DNA of 64,000 bases from Fen-1359 sp963710355 (GCA_963710355.1 CAVPZU010000003.1:124001-188000), one strand, 5' to 3'; shown: positions 1 to 9,373, numbered from the stretch's first letter. Notes: generated by a model not told the origin, from the letters alone. Program-made: numbers and translations.

Positions 1-149
1 TTGTGGGAACATTTTGCAGGAAAATTGTTGCAAAAGAGCTAATGATACGAGTATAATAAAGGATAAATCAGAAGGTTACCGTCACGGCTTGAAATCGTGG
101 AAAAGATTTCGGCATTGGAAGAAAGAATGGCAAAGCTTGAGGAGCGGTT
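1..149 (+). other. Leader region with possible tail of an upstream gene
   Basis: No complete gene is visible. One frame is open from about position 64 to a TGA at 151-153 and would encode a short heptad-like stretch (EKISALEERMAKLEERL), which looks like the coiled-coil end of a protein. Its stop overlaps the ATG at 150 in an ATGA arrangement, suggesting translational coupling. A TAA in the same frame just upstream means that, if it is real, the rest lies in another frame or is lost. Confidence 0.25.
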
Positions 150-599
150 ATGAAAAGGCTTACCTCGGAGATAGGGAATATGAGGCGGGATAGGTTTCAA
201 TCAGTGTTGATATTATTCTTTGTGACCTTATTTTTCTCAGCTTCGGCAAATGCGGTCGCATGTGACTGCAACTCTGCTAATCTTGATGGTGTCGGTTGTG
301 TTGGTTTTGTGGATTTTGCGCTCCTTGCTGCAAATTGGCTTCATACGAATGAACCAAATGTGTTGGGGGATATTAACGACGATGGAAATGTAGACTTTGT
401 TGACCTTGAGTGCATGGCAAATTGTTGGCTTGAATGCCCGGCGGTTATTGGGCCGGTACCTGCACCTGACCGTGGATATGATCTTATCTCACCACAAGGA
501 ACTTTAACACGTGATTCAATTGCATATCTTAATGGTGTTGAATACCCTTCCAATATCCCAAGACGAAAAACTTATGCAGTCTGTGGCCAAGCGACTTAA
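150..599 (+). CDS. Secreted dockerin-like protein, N-terminal fragment (frameshifted)
   Basis: The product starts with a basic region and a hydrophobic segment (about residues 18-36, ending ASANA), a good signal peptide. Next come two calcium-loop-like dockerin repeats, CNSANLDGVGCVGFVDFALLA and GDINDDGNVDFVDLECMA, each closed by NWL/CWL. Such repeats are common on secreted proteins of Phycisphaerae, where they are thought to mediate surface attachment. The frame ends at 599, but frame +2 is open from 542 and leads without a stop into the Asp-box protein at 629. I infer one gene of about 850 codons with a single-base frameshift between 542 and 599. The true start could also be ATG 180 (MRRDRF). 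Confidence 0.7.
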   Translation: MKRLTSEIGNMRRDRFQSVLILFFVTLFFSASANAVACDCNSANLDGVGCVGFVDFALLAANWLHTNEPNVLGDINDDGNVDFVDLECMANCWLECPAVIGPVPAPDRGYDLISPQGTLTRDSIAYLNGVEYPSNIPRRKTYAVCGQAT

Positions 600-628
600 A
601 TATTCCTTCAACTGTAATTATACCCGGT

Positions 629-2710
629 GTGGGTAATCTTTGTCTTGTGCCTTACTGTATCGCGGGCGGCTATCTTTATGCCAGCGAGCCCTCTCCCCCT
701 CCAGCGATGGCGGGAGGATACGGAATTTACAGGTCGGCAGACGGCACCTCCTGGACTCAGATGGCCAGTAGCAATATTGTGTATAATATAGCCAAGATAT
801 TTGGCGTTCGCGATGGTTCCATTCTTGTCTCTAAATTCGACCACGGAGATGGTGTCTATAAGCTATACAAGTCTTCTGATGGCGGAGTTACTCTAAGTTC
901 GCCAAAAATTGCCTTTGATAAAACGAACAGTAATGCAGGAACTCCAACCTGGTGTAGTTATCACCAGGCAAAAAATGGGACCATAATGATGGGTGAATAT
1001 TACGACGGCGGCGGGACCCGTAAGATATGGAGGTCGGTCGATGACGGTGATAGTTTCAATATGGTTTATGAGGAGCCGAATACGAATATAAAGCATTCAC
1101 ATCGGATTATCAAACATGAACCTTCCGGCAGATGGCTGATTGTGTGGGGAGACGGGGCGCTGTATAATAAAGTTACTTACAGTGATGATGATGGAATAAC
1201 CTGGGCCGATTTGGAAGCCGGTCCTGAACAGCATTTTCAACCTTGGGACTTCCTTGATATTGGAGACAGCGACCGTATTCTTTATGGAGGAGATTCGAGT
1301 GATTTTCTAGGTTGGTATAATGTTTATACAACAGAAGTAGACCCGCTTTATACCGATGGAAACTGGCGAGAAGGCGGAGCATATGTTTTCTCATTGTTTT
1401 ATTATAACGGTGTTTATTATGCAGGTACCTTTAATACTACTAATTCTGCTACAATTCCCAGCACGGATAGACGGGCAGCCATATTGGTTAGTAATGATTT
1501 GACCCACTGGACCGTATATCATCAATTTACCAATGGTGAATATGGCATACCCAAAATTATTGGTGTTATAGGCGGCAAGATTCAAGCTGCCCTGACAGTT
1601 CCGACCGGCAAAGATGAACATATCGACAATTATTGTTATTTTAGTCCAACAACGGTACGTGAAGTTAACGGAATCTGTATAGACCCCGCTACCACTAATC
1701 TTCTCAGCAACAATATCAGGGCCAGCGTAGAAACTGACGGCAGTATATCCAGCGATTGGAATCCAACGACAGGTGCTGTAGGCGGATATACTTTATTAAT
1801 CGAACCATATTCCGCAGATGCCCTACAGGGAAACAAGAGCGCAAAATGTACTGCAGCAAATACATCTGCAGGTTGCTTCTGGCCAAATGGTGTAACCCCG
1901 AAGTCTGGAACTGTCTACAGCAGCCGCATTTCAGTAAAAGCCCTTGATTATAGCCTCCCGAGTTTCCGCGGCAGATGGTATATAACCGGCAGCCATAGAA
2001 CAAGTCTCTGGTATCAGGCCTGTGCCAGCAAACACCGATGGATGGAGATAGTGTTTCCTACGGTTGTTGGACAAAAGGGTGATGTCAGTTTGATTTCTCA
2101 GATTTCTACAACTTTTACTGTCAATTACAGTTTTCTTCTGGACTGCGCTCAGATAGAACCGAATCATCCGAGCAGATGGCAAATACCCGGTGTGCCGAGG
2201 GCATACGAAAAGTTTGATGAACCAAACAATTTCCCGTCTATTTGGAGCAATTTATTCGTCTGGTCACCTGAATGCCGCGCAGAATGGTATGCTAATTGTG
2301 GAAACCAGTATATCAAGACCTGGTATGCTGGTCCTGGAAATTACATCGAGTTATATTTTAATGATGACTGCAATGACTGCAAGTTTTACTTACAAGCCAC
2401 TGTAAATGGCATCCCACAGGATGCAATATCTACCGCTAAAGAATATAACTTTTATCGTAATTCAAACGTATGTTTCGCAGTTTCGTATGACGGCAGCCTG
2501 CATTTGTCTGTCGGTTATGCCGGCCTCTGGTCCCATGAAACCGGCTCCGGTGCGGAGATGATGACCCAAGTCATAGGAAGCCGGACCGGTAATTACGCAG
2601 AAAACAATGTTATGTCCGGTGCATTGCTTATAGACGAGGTGTATAATGGTTTGTTCACTCCTTCCGATATTGAAAAGTTTGATTTCACAGTATTGACTGG
2701 TGGTAATTAA
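629..2710 (+). CDS. Secreted Asp-box (BNR, sialidase-fold-like) protein, main part
   Basis: The 693-residue frame carries at least four Asp-box-like motifs with the SxDxGxTW pattern, at about residues 35-43 (RSADGTSWT), 81-89 (KSSDGGVTL), 135-143 (RSVDDGDSF) and 184-192 (YSDDDGITW). These mark a BNR beta-propeller of the sialidase or exo-hydrolase type. The C-terminal 200 residues (GNYIELYF, ending FTPSDIEKFD) resemble a concanavalin-like lectin/LamG jelly roll. I see no clear sialidase FRIP motif or catalytic arginine set, so the enzyme activity is open. The GTG at 629 is probably not the true start: the frame continues upstream and the signal peptide plus dockerin sit in the preceding frame. 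It is the first gene of the polysaccharide region. Confidence 0.65.
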   Translation: MGNLCLVPYCIAGGYLYASEPSPPPAMAGGYGIYRSADGTSWTQMASSNIVYNIAKIFGVRDGSILVSKFDHGDGVYKLYKSSDGGVTLSSPKIAFDKTNSNAGTPTWCSYHQAKNGTIMMGEYYDGGGTRKIWRSVDDGDSFNMVYEEPNTNIKHSHRIIKHEPSGRWLIVWGDGALYNKVTYSDDDGITWADLEAGPEQHFQPWDFLDIGDSDRILYGGDSSDFLGWYNVYTTEVDPLYTDGNWREGGAYVFSLFYYNGVYYAGTFNTTNSATIPSTDRRAAILVSNDLTHWTVYHQFTNGEYGIPKIIGVIGGKIQAALTVPTGKDEHIDNYCYFSPTTVREVNGICIDPATTNLLSNNIRASVETDGSISSDWNPTTGAVGGYTLLIEPYSADALQGNKSAKCTAANTSAGCFWPNGVTPKSGTVYSSRISVKALDYSLPSFRGRWYITGSHRTSLWYQACASKHRWMEIVFPTVVGQKGDVSLISQISTTFTVNYSFLLDCAQIEPNHPSRWQIPGVPRAYEKFDEPNNFPSIWSNLFVWSPECRAEWYANCGNQYIKTWYAGPGNYIELYFNDDCNDCKFYLQATVNGIPQDAISTAKEYNFYRNSNVCFAVSYDGSLHLSVGYAGLWSHETGSGAEMMTQVIGSRTGNYAENNVMSGALLIDEVYNGLFTPSDIEKFDFTVLTGGN

Positions 2711-2738
2711 ATTTTTTACCTTTTAGGTTTCCGCTGAA

Positions 2739-4136
2739 ATGATTTCAAAACATCAAGTAGTCTGCACAGTTTGTGTTTGCGCAATTCTTTTTGCATTTGA
2801 TAGTAAAAATGCTTCAGGCGATGGCAGTAACAATAGCAGCAATGCTATCGGGAAATCTGTAGGCAGTATGGATAGTGCCGACACTGGCCAGACAGGAGGT
2901 AAAACTGATTACAGCAGCGCAGAAACAAGCAGAAGCAGCAGTCCTGCTCCTGCAACGAGTAGCGGCGGAAGCAGCGGCGGTACTATCGGCACCGCTAGTG
3001 GCAGCGGTTCTTCCGGTACTGTCGGTCAGCCCACAGGGGGCGTTGTTGAACCGGACTATTCGCTGCCGGAGTGGATCAAGAAGGAAGGCATTCGGGCAGG
3101 TTACTTATATTATTATAATAATCACCGATATGCTGCAATAATGAAGAATGCCGGTTTCAATACGGCGATTGTCAAAGGGTGGCAGTTTTATCTTTCTCAG
3201 ATGGCCTCGACCTTGAAGGCCTACCAAGGATGGGCACAAGTGTGCAGGAAGGTCGGGCTGCATATGATAGCGGGCTACAATTGGCAGCCGCAAAAGGAGG
3301 TCTTTGCCCATTGCCGGCCGGTGGTGTTTGCGGATGGCTCTGAGGGTGTTTTTGCCTGTCCTCTGGACGATTATTTCTGGCGAGAACATTTGACCAACGT
3401 TGCCGTCAAGATTGCCAAGATTTCACTTGAAGATTCGGTTTCTATTATCGACGGCTATTTTCTCGATATGGAAATGTACGGCACAGAAGAACTTGCCGGT
3501 AACAAAAAAGATTACTCACCTGACACCTGCTTTTGCGATTTCTGTTTTTCACGTTTTATCATCAACCGTACTCAAATAAAGTCCCTGCCGCCCGTAAGCA
3601 AGGACAAAAGAAAAGCGTGGCTATCGCAAAACGGTTTTCTGCCGGACTATTACGCCTATCTGACTGAGCAGGTGGAGGCAAAAGCGGAACACCTGAAAAA
3701 CGAGGTTCGCGCAATCAATCCCAAACTGCTGTTTGGTGTTTACCCGGCTCTGACGAAGACAAGCTGGGTTCAAACGGCTGTTATGCGGGCATTTGGCAGA
3801 AATTCTTACCCGGTTATTTCATTTTCAACAGATACTTATGGATACGATTTAAAACCATGGGGGGCCGACCGCATTCCGGCAGACCTGCCTGTCTATTTTG
3901 AAAAGTTTAACATTAACGGAATCTATGTCGCCGGCTATCTGTTTCGCAAATACACCAGCTCAGAAATCCAAAACAATATCATTCAATCGTGCCAACGAAG
4001 TCAGGGCTATTGGCTTTTCAAGGTGCCCCAGTTGGTGGAAGACAATATCCCGAAATCGGAGGCATTGGCCGGTGGGTCTCAAGCCGACTATTTGCAGGCC
4101 ATTAAAAACGCCAACGCAGTCCCGAAAACAAAGTGA
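2739..4136 (+). CDS. Secreted TIM-barrel glycoside-hydrolase-like protein
   Basis: An N-terminal hydrophobic segment (VCTVCVCAILFAF) is a likely signal peptide. It is followed by a low-complexity Ser/Gly/Ala/Thr linker (about residues 25-105) and then a globular domain that opens IRAGYLYYYNNHRYAAIMKN. The pattern of beta strands with acidic ends, for example DGYFLDMEMYG near residue 245, fits a (beta/alpha)8 barrel like that of hypothetical glycosyl-hydrolase families. A CFCDFC cysteine cluster follows. I cannot assign a GH family. The position next to the flippase suggests a role in trimming or handling the exported polysaccharide, which is inference. It ends 22 bases before the flippase start. 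Confidence 0.6.
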   Translation: MISKHQVVCTVCVCAILFAFDSKNASGDGSNNSSNAIGKSVGSMDSADTGQTGGKTDYSSAETSRSSSPAPATSSGGSSGGTIGTASGSGSSGTVGQPTGGVVEPDYSLPEWIKKEGIRAGYLYYYNNHRYAAIMKNAGFNTAIVKGWQFYLSQMASTLKAYQGWAQVCRKVGLHMIAGYNWQPQKEVFAHCRPVVFADGSEGVFACPLDDYFWREHLTNVAVKIAKISLEDSVSIIDGYFLDMEMYGTEELAGNKKDYSPDTCFCDFCFSRFIINRTQIKSLPPVSKDKRKAWLSQNGFLPDYYAYLTEQVEAKAEHLKNEVRAINPKLLFGVYPALTKTSWVQTAVMRAFGRNSYPVISFSTDTYGYDLKPWGADRIPADLPVYFEKFNINGIYVAGYLFRKYTSSEIQNNIIQSCQRSQGYWLFKVPQLVEDNIPKSEALAGGSQADYLQAIKNANAVPKTK

Positions 4137-4158
4137 TTTCACGAATAATCGCGACAGA

Positions 4159-5439
4159 ATGAAACATCCTTCTTTGAAGATCAATTTTGCATGGGCATTT
4201 GTCGGAAATGCAATTTCAGCCTTTTGCATGTGGCTTCTGCTGGTTGTGCTTATCAAACTTGGAACCGTGGAGACGGTGGGAATATTCGCTCTGGCACAGG
4301 CAATCGCATTGCCTATTAATTTGTTGTTTAGTCTAAAACTTCAGGTTGTGCAGGTAACCGACGCTAAAAACGATTATGCGTTCGGCCATTATTATTCCCT
4401 TCGGATAATAACATCCTTTCTAACGATGATTGTGGCGGGGATAGTCGGATTTATATTCTATCCACTGGAAACCGCCTTGATTGTTTCGCTGTTGGGCATC
4501 AATTATGCAATAGTGTCTGTTCGTGAAGTATTCCTCGGATTTATGCAAAAATCCGAACGAATGGACAAGATGTCCATATCTATCACCCTGCAGGGTGTTT
4601 TGTCTCTTATTATTTTTGGTATCGTTTTCTGGGTATCCAATAGCCTGTGGCTGTCTGTTATAGGTTTAAGCATTTCCCGTTTGATTGTCGTGTTTATATA
4701 CGATTTTCCAGTTGTCAGAAGATTGTCTGATTCAATCGGAGCAAGTACAACACATTGGATGAGGCCGATATGGTCAAAGGATAAGCTTTGGAGTCTGGTG
4801 AAATTAACAACACCTCTGGGCCTTGTCGCATGGCTTTCGCAATTGTTCACAAGCATACCGCGATTGGTGCTGGAAAAATACGGCGGCATTAAAGAAGTCG
4901 GATATTTTGCGGCTATTTCGTCTCTGCTTGTTGTTGGTACAACGGTGGTAACTGCAATGAGCCAGGCAGTCAGCCCACGACTGGCGGTTTATTATGTTCA
5001 AAACAGGAACGCTTATAAATGGCTTCTGGGAAAGTTTTTGGCCGTCGGACTTTTGCTGGGAATAATAGGAGTAATGATAAGCACATTTTTCGGTAAAATC
5101 GTCCTTACGCTCATGTTCAAGGCCGATTACGCCCAGCACAACAAAGTATTCATACTCCTTACAGTTGCCGGTCTTGTGCTTTTTCTTTTCTATGGCATGA
5201 ACATCGCTCTTACCGCAAGCAGAAAGTTAGCCATTCAGTTGCCTATGTATGTACTTTCAACACTGGCATGCCTTGTTTTCTCTTTTCTTTTGATTCCAAA
5301 GTACGGAATGATGGGGGCAACGTGGGCGCTTATTATATGCTACTTTATCGGGACTTTGGGATGCGCTATCTTTGTGGTTAAGGCATATTACGAAAAGGAC
5401 AGCCTGCCTAAGTCGGCGGAGGAACTCAGCAATGTTTGA
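4159..5439 (+). CDS. wzx: Polysaccharide flippase, Wzx/MATE-like (oligosaccharide exporter)
   Basis: About 426 residues with 12 or more predicted membrane helices, starting MKHPSLKINFAWAFVGNAIS, the usual first helix of polysaccharide biosynthesis (RfbX/Wzx) proteins of the MOP superfamily. Such proteins move undecaprenyl-linked repeat units across the inner membrane. The open frame extends back to 3898, but that part overlaps the preceding gene and looks like out-of-frame sequence. ATG 4159 puts the first helix at the N-terminus, so I chose it. The gene neighbours a polymerase and glycosyltransferases, consistent with a Wzx/Wzy pathway. The gene symbol is by role only. Confidence 0.8.
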   Translation: MKHPSLKINFAWAFVGNAISAFCMWLLLVVLIKLGTVETVGIFALAQAIALPINLLFSLKLQVVQVTDAKNDYAFGHYYSLRIITSFLTMIVAGIVGFIFYPLETALIVSLLGINYAIVSVREVFLGFMQKSERMDKMSISITLQGVLSLIIFGIVFWVSNSLWLSVIGLSISRLIVVFIYDFPVVRRLSDSIGASTTHWMRPIWSKDKLWSLVKLTTPLGLVAWLSQLFTSIPRLVLEKYGGIKEVGYFAAISSLLVVGTTVVTAMSQAVSPRLAVYYVQNRNAYKWLLGKFLAVGLLLGIIGVMISTFFGKIVLTLMFKADYAQHNKVFILLTVAGLVLFLFYGMNIALTASRKLAIQLPMYVLSTLACLVFSFLLIPKYGMMGATWALIICYFIGTLGCAIFVVKAYYEKDSLPKSAEELSNV

Positions 5440-5554
5440 AAACATAAAGCAGGATTATACTCAAAGTATCAGTAAAAGGCCGAGCACAGACAGTATCACA
5501 TTTCGATTCATGCAGGATTCAGGTTTCCTTGTTTTTTCCTATCAGATTGGCTGA
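5432..5554 (+). pseudogene. Truncated serine-acetyltransferase-like N-terminus
   Basis: An ATG at 5432 overlaps the end of the flippase gene by 8 bases and opens a 40-codon frame reading MFENIKQDYTQSISKRPST before ending at 5554. The start resembles the N-terminus of CysE-like serine acetyltransferases and related hexapeptide acyltransferases in polysaccharide loci. No left-handed beta-helix hexapeptide repeats follow. I read it as a remnant of an acetyltransferase removed by deletion, with the methyltransferase at 5573 now directly behind it. A genuine small protein cannot be excluded. Confidence 0.35.
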
Positions 5555-5572
5555 AAGTACAGAAAGGATGCA

Positions 5573-6328
5573 ATGAAGATAGAAGACTACATAGAGCAGA
5601 TGAAACAAGGCGAAAGTACTTCATCATACATAGAGCTGGATAAGGAGAGGGAAATTCGATATATGCAAGAGCATAGCTATGGTTTTAAAAGAATTGTAAA
5701 ATCGATACCAGTTTTACCTGGGCCGATTAGGATACTTGATATAGGACCAACTCCTTTTACGATATTTATTAAAAAGAATTTTCCTGAATACGAGATATGG
5801 GCGCTTGACCGAACAAATCTAATGGAAAACAGATTCAAAGAGGCGGGTATACAATTAAAAGTCTGTGATCTTGATAATGCCAATATCCCCTTTGAAGATG
5901 AGTATTTTAACGTTGTTATTTTCACAGAAGTATTAGAACATATATTTGCTCCACCTTCCAGCATACTTAAAGAAGTAAAGAGGATAATGCGTCCTTCCGG
6001 CAAATTAATTCTTAGCGTTCCTAATATCGTAAACTTGTCCAGGAGGATACGATTTCTCTTTGGTGTTACACCGCTTCCAAATGCAGACCATCAATTAAAT
6101 AAGGGCTGGGTACATGGGCATGGCCATATTCACGAATATACCAAAAAAGAAATATTATCGTTGTGCAAATCGGTTAACTTTAAAATATCAAAGGTTCAAA
6201 TGATTTCTATTACCCCCTTAGAATCATTGCGCAAAAAGGAGTGGAACTTGATGCGTTTTTTGTATTGTTGTACTACCTATTTGGTCCCCTCATTTAGGGC
6301 GGTTATTTATATTGAATGCTACAAATAA
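5573..6328 (+). CDS. Class I SAM-dependent methyltransferase
   Basis: A 251-residue protein with the Rossmann methyltransferase pattern: motif I ILDIGPTPFTIF near residue 52, an acidic end of strand 2 (WALDRT), VCDLDNANIPF, then VVIFTEVLEHI and the post-motif LKEVKRIMRPSGKLILSVPN. This matches the Methyltransf_11/23 type. Motif I (DIGPTPF) departs from the usual GxGxG, so cofactor binding may be atypical. Inside the polysaccharide locus it probably methylates a sugar or lipid-linked glycan. A nested hairpin follows the gene at 6455. Confidence 0.75.
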   Translation: MKIEDYIEQMKQGESTSSYIELDKEREIRYMQEHSYGFKRIVKSIPVLPGPIRILDIGPTPFTIFIKKNFPEYEIWALDRTNLMENRFKEAGIQLKVCDLDNANIPFEDEYFNVVIFTEVLEHIFAPPSSILKEVKRIMRPSGKLILSVPNIVNLSRRIRFLFGVTPLPNADHQLNKGWVHGHGHIHEYTKKEILSLCKSVNFKISKVQMISITPLESLRKKEWNLMRFLYCCTTYLVPSFRAVIYIECYK

Positions 6329-6714
6329 AACTATATGTCTTGCATATACAAGACAACGTGCTTTCCTTTGTTTTATCGTGTGTGATAATTTACGCGATGT
6401 ATGTTCCAATCTCGAGCACGTTGTGGTATGATTGTGTTAGAACCGACACGAAAAGGTTCCAGTTTATCCCGATAATAATCGGGGTGGGAACCTATAGGTT
6501 TTTATCCTGTTAATGTGTTGTATGAAAGATGCCGATTTCTTTAGATACAAATACGTCAGGATTTGCAGGATATGTGTTATGAATCTAAGTTCGAATAGGT
6601 GGAACTGCTTGGACAATCGACAATCATTGTCATATATCTGCTCGGAGGCATTATTTGGCGAAATGGCGGCCTTGGATTCTTTGTAAGCGGTTCTACGGCA
6701 GGAGATAATTCGAT
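6329..6714 (+). other. Gap between methyltransferase and polymerase genes
   Basis: A stretch of 386 bases without a convincing gene. It contains the nested hairpin at 6455-6492. A short open frame (6316-6513) has no recognisable features. The segment just before 6715 is presumably the leader of the polymerase gene. Confidence 0.4.
6455..6492 (+). terminator. Nested hairpin, possible terminator
   Basis: GGTTCC (6455-6460) pairs with GGAACC (6487-6492), and inside it ATCCCGAT (6466-6473) pairs with ATCGGGGT (6478-6485) around an AATA loop. A T-run (GGTTTTTAT) lies about 6 bases downstream. It may terminate transcription of the upstream half of the polysaccharide genes, although the T-run is offset from the stem. 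Confidence 0.45.
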
Positions 6715-8208
6715 ATGAGTATTGCGAATAAACCGATTGTCGAATATGAAGACGGGTTCTGCCTGGAAAATCTGGACTTGCCCGCAAGACCTTTGAGTCG
6801 AATATATATCTTCAGTTTAATAGCCTTGCTTGTGATAGCTACTTGTATTTATCCTGCGAACAATGGTTCGGTTACCCCTCATTCTTTTCTGCCGGATAGC
6901 ATTATTATAATTTCGTTGGCAGCTTTTGTTTTTCTACATAAACAGATGCAGAAAAAACCAACCAACTGGTTTACTCCTGATATTTTATTTATGGCCATGT
7001 ATGCTGTATTTCATTTTGGCTACATCTTCTTGTATGTTTTCGGCATAGCTCCTTATGACACAGAAGTTTTCTGGGCACCGGCTAAAGTACACAAAGCTGT
7101 TCTTTTTAGCTTTTATTGTCTCGTTTTATTTCTTATAGGCTACGAGCTTGCAGTTATTAGACGTAAAGAGTTCAATTATGGCGTTCTATCGGTTATTCCT
7201 AAAATGCCATTGGCTATGTCTGTAATTATGGTCATTGCCGCGTCTCTTATGTTTTGGATTCCTTATTTTCAAGCAGGATTAGGGACGTTAATGACACAGT
7301 ATACGGCTCTTATTAGCCTCGCAAGCAGAGTTTCTGCGGTCGCTTTAAATATTGCAACCGTAGGCATAGCATTATATTGCGCCTCAAATGTTCTGCTTTA
7401 TCATAAAGCATTATATGGTTTTACAAAATATATCATTATCATTTTTATCGCCAGTATCCTTCTTATAGGTGACCGTGGAGGTTTTCTTTATTTAGCCTCA
7501 ATCCCTTTTGTTGCCTTTAATTATTTCCAAAGAAAAATTAAGATAATATCGGCCGTTGCCATAGTGCTGCTCCTGTTTTTTGTGATGACAGTTGTTGGGG
7601 TTGCCAGAACTCTAATTGTTCTTAATGTCGCAGAGATGTATAAAACCTACCAAACAAGCGAGGCCGGAAGTAAAACGAATGCAATTGTACAATCTCTTAC
7701 GGAGTTTGGGGTAACTATAAAAACAGTCGTCATAGCAATGGACCTGATTCCGAGCTACAATGATTATTGGAAAGGAAGGAGTTATTTGGCTTCGATACAA
7801 TACATTATGCCGAATGTTATTCCTGGCGTTACTCGAGTTGCCGGCGCAAGCACAAGTCCTGCAGTGTGGCTGACAGAAACTGCTTTTGGAAGCAACATTA
7901 CCAGGACATGGGGAAGGGGTGGCTCAATTGCGATGGAGGCATATATGAACTTTGGGTTTATATTGGGTGCAATGTCTTTCCTTGCTCTCGGTTGGATGTA
8001 TCGCATTTTGTATGAAAAAATTCTGATTTTGCCAAATCTTTTCAATATTGTGTTTTTCCTGGGTGCCATTAGCGCTTTAACATATTGGATAAGGAATACA
8101 AGCATCATATTTACCAGAACCTTCGTCTGGGCATTTTTAGTCGCTTACATTGTAAGCCGACTCTTTTGTAATCAGGAATCTCCAAGTGCTGACTATGAAA
8201 CATCCTAA
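6715..8208 (+). CDS. wzy: O-antigen/oligosaccharide repeat-unit polymerase, Wzy-like
   Basis: A 497-residue polytopic membrane protein with about 10-12 hydrophobic helices and a large soluble loop near residues 290-400. That loop holds motifs typical of O-antigen polymerases (YWKGRSYLASIQYIMPN, then GGSIAMEAYMNFG), close to the Wzy family that reads G-x-S/T...E.Y.NFG. Wzy proteins join undecaprenyl-linked repeat units on the periplasmic side. The ATG at 6715 starts a soluble 25-residue head before the first helix. The gene overlaps the next glycosyltransferase by a few bases, indicating coupling. The symbol is by role only. Confidence 0.75.
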   Translation: MSIANKPIVEYEDGFCLENLDLPARPLSRIYIFSLIALLVIATCIYPANNGSVTPHSFLPDSIIIISLAAFVFLHKQMQKKPTNWFTPDILFMAMYAVFHFGYIFLYVFGIAPYDTEVFWAPAKVHKAVLFSFYCLVLFLIGYELAVIRRKEFNYGVLSVIPKMPLAMSVIMVIAASLMFWIPYFQAGLGTLMTQYTALISLASRVSAVALNIATVGIALYCASNVLLYHKALYGFTKYIIIIFIASILLIGDRGGFLYLASIPFVAFNYFQRKIKIISAVAIVLLLFFVMTVVGVARTLIVLNVAEMYKTYQTSEAGSKTNAIVQSLTEFGVTIKTVVIAMDLIPSYNDYWKGRSYLASIQYIMPNVIPGVTRVAGASTSPAVWLTETAFGSNITRTWGRGGSIAMEAYMNFGFILGAMSFLALGWMYRILYEKILILPNLFNIVFFLGAISALTYWIRNTSIIFTRTFVWAFLVAYIVSRLFCNQESPSADYETS

Positions 8209-8866
8209 ACCGTTAGTTTTCATAAGGCCTGTTGCACAAGTAGGTGGAGTAAACAAAAGCACGATAGCTTTAATAAAAGAGGTTAACAAGACCCGCAGGG
8301 TTGTTGTTCTGGATTTTTATGGATGGTGCAGAGAATATCTGGAGTTGCTGGAAGAACTTAATATTGAATATAAAGTTATTATGCCCGAGGCCAAAACTAA
8401 AATCATAGGAGGAAGAAGAGGTCTCGACAGAATTGTCAGGCTCCTCAAAACATACAAAGAAATGTCCGTATTTATAACAAAACTCAGAAGAGTATTGGAT
8501 GATCTCGACCCGGAAGTAATATGGTTTAGTGATGATAAGAGCCTCTATTGTGTTGGAAGAGCACTCGAAAAGAGTCTTGCCAAACCCAAAACTATGATGT
8601 TTATAAGGGGCGATATTGGCAGGGTAAAATTTATATGCAGAAAATACTGGAAAAAGCTGCACTGTATTATCGGAAACAACAGCATTAGCTTGCGCTATTA
8701 CGAGAAATTTCGATGGGCACGAGGTAAATTAAAAGTTGCTTACAACGGACTTGATGTAGAGGCAGTAAGAAAAGCTGCTCAGAACGAATCGGATAATCTA
8801 CCAAAGGAGGACAGGCCGTTTAAGGTTGTTCTGCCGGCGATGCTGGTTCCGCTTAAGGCCCAATGA
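8195..8866 (+). CDS. Glycosyltransferase family 4, N-terminal part (frameshifted)
   Basis: The frame encodes the N-terminal Rossmann domain of a GT-B enzyme, beginning MKHPKPLVFIRPVAQVGGVN, where the VGGVNKST stretch is the usual donor-side glycine loop. It ends VVLPAMLVPLKAQ followed by TGA at 8864-8866. Removing one T at 8864 would continue as LKAQDMAIKGFAEFV, the conserved start of the GT4 C-terminal domain. The next frame supplies exactly that sequence, so the two parts form one gene of about 387 codons. I chose ATG 8195 over 8186 because the strand beta-1 pattern begins there. Confidence 0.75.
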   Translation: MKHPKPLVFIRPVAQVGGVNKSTIALIKEVNKTRRVVVLDFYGWCREYLELLEELNIEYKVIMPEAKTKIIGGRRGLDRIVRLLKTYKEMSVFITKLRRVLDDLDPEVIWFSDDKSLYCVGRALEKSLAKPKTMMFIRGDIGRVKFICRKYWKKLHCIIGNNSISLRYYEKFRWARGKLKVAYNGLDVEAVRKAAQNESDNLPKEDRPFKVVLPAMLVPLKAQ

Positions 8867-9356
8867 TATGGCAATAAAAGGTTTTGCTGAATTTGTTAAG
8901 AAATTTGACAATGCGGTTCTGTGGCTGTGCGGACATACCCCGAACAATCAGCCTTTGGATTACGAAAATTCACTTAAAAAACTCGTTGAAGATTCAGGGC
9001 TTGAAGATAATGTTTTCTTTCTGGGATGGAGAAGAGATGTACCTGCTATAATAAAGAAAGCAGATGTGATGATTTTAACAAGCTCAACAGAAGGTTTGCC
9101 GAGGTCTATTTTGGAGGCGATGGCAGTAAGAACTCCCGTTATCTCAACGAAGGCCGGCGGAGTGGTTGAGGTGATAACCGACGGGAAAGATGGAATGCTT
9201 ATAGAAATTGGCGATTATAGAGCTTTGGCTGATAAACTATTAAAATTGACGGACAAAGGATTAAGAGACGAGATAGTCGATAATGCAACCCAAACTCTTG
9301 AGGGTAAATTTACCATTGATAGGCAGGCAGAAGCGTTTTTAGAATGTATCGATTGA
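8826..9356 (+). CDS. Glycosyltransferase family 4, C-terminal part (frameshifted)
   Basis: This is the C-terminal half of the same GT4 enzyme as 8195-8866. From about 8864 onward it reads DMAIKGFAEFVKKF, then VFFLGWRRDVPAIIKKADV and the donor-binding EGLPRSILEAMAVRTPV (the E-x7-E motif), SGGVVEV-like (TKAGGVVEV) and a final helix. All are hallmarks of retaining GT-B glycosyltransferases that use nucleotide sugars. The first 14 codons of this frame (before ATG 8868) overlap the other half and are not meaningful. The enzyme presumably adds a sugar to the lipid-linked repeat unit. Confidence 0.75.
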   Translation: MFCRRCWFRLRPNDMAIKGFAEFVKKFDNAVLWLCGHTPNNQPLDYENSLKKLVEDSGLEDNVFFLGWRRDVPAIIKKADVMILTSSTEGLPRSILEAMAVRTPVISTKAGGVVEVITDGKDGMLIEIGDYRALADKLLKLTDKGLRDEIVDNATQTLEGKFTIDRQAEAFLECID

Positions 9357-9373
9357 TTTTAAAGGACTTTTAA

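Noticed and set aside
3898..4158. N-terminal extension of the flippase frame
   Set aside because: The extension overlaps the upstream gene on the same strand and has no hydrophobic or family sequence. ATG 4159 is a better start.
6505..6535. Shared GAAAGATGCCGATTT string with 49650-49666
   Set aside because: A 15-base match with different flanks. It could be a short repeat, but two occurrences are too few to call.
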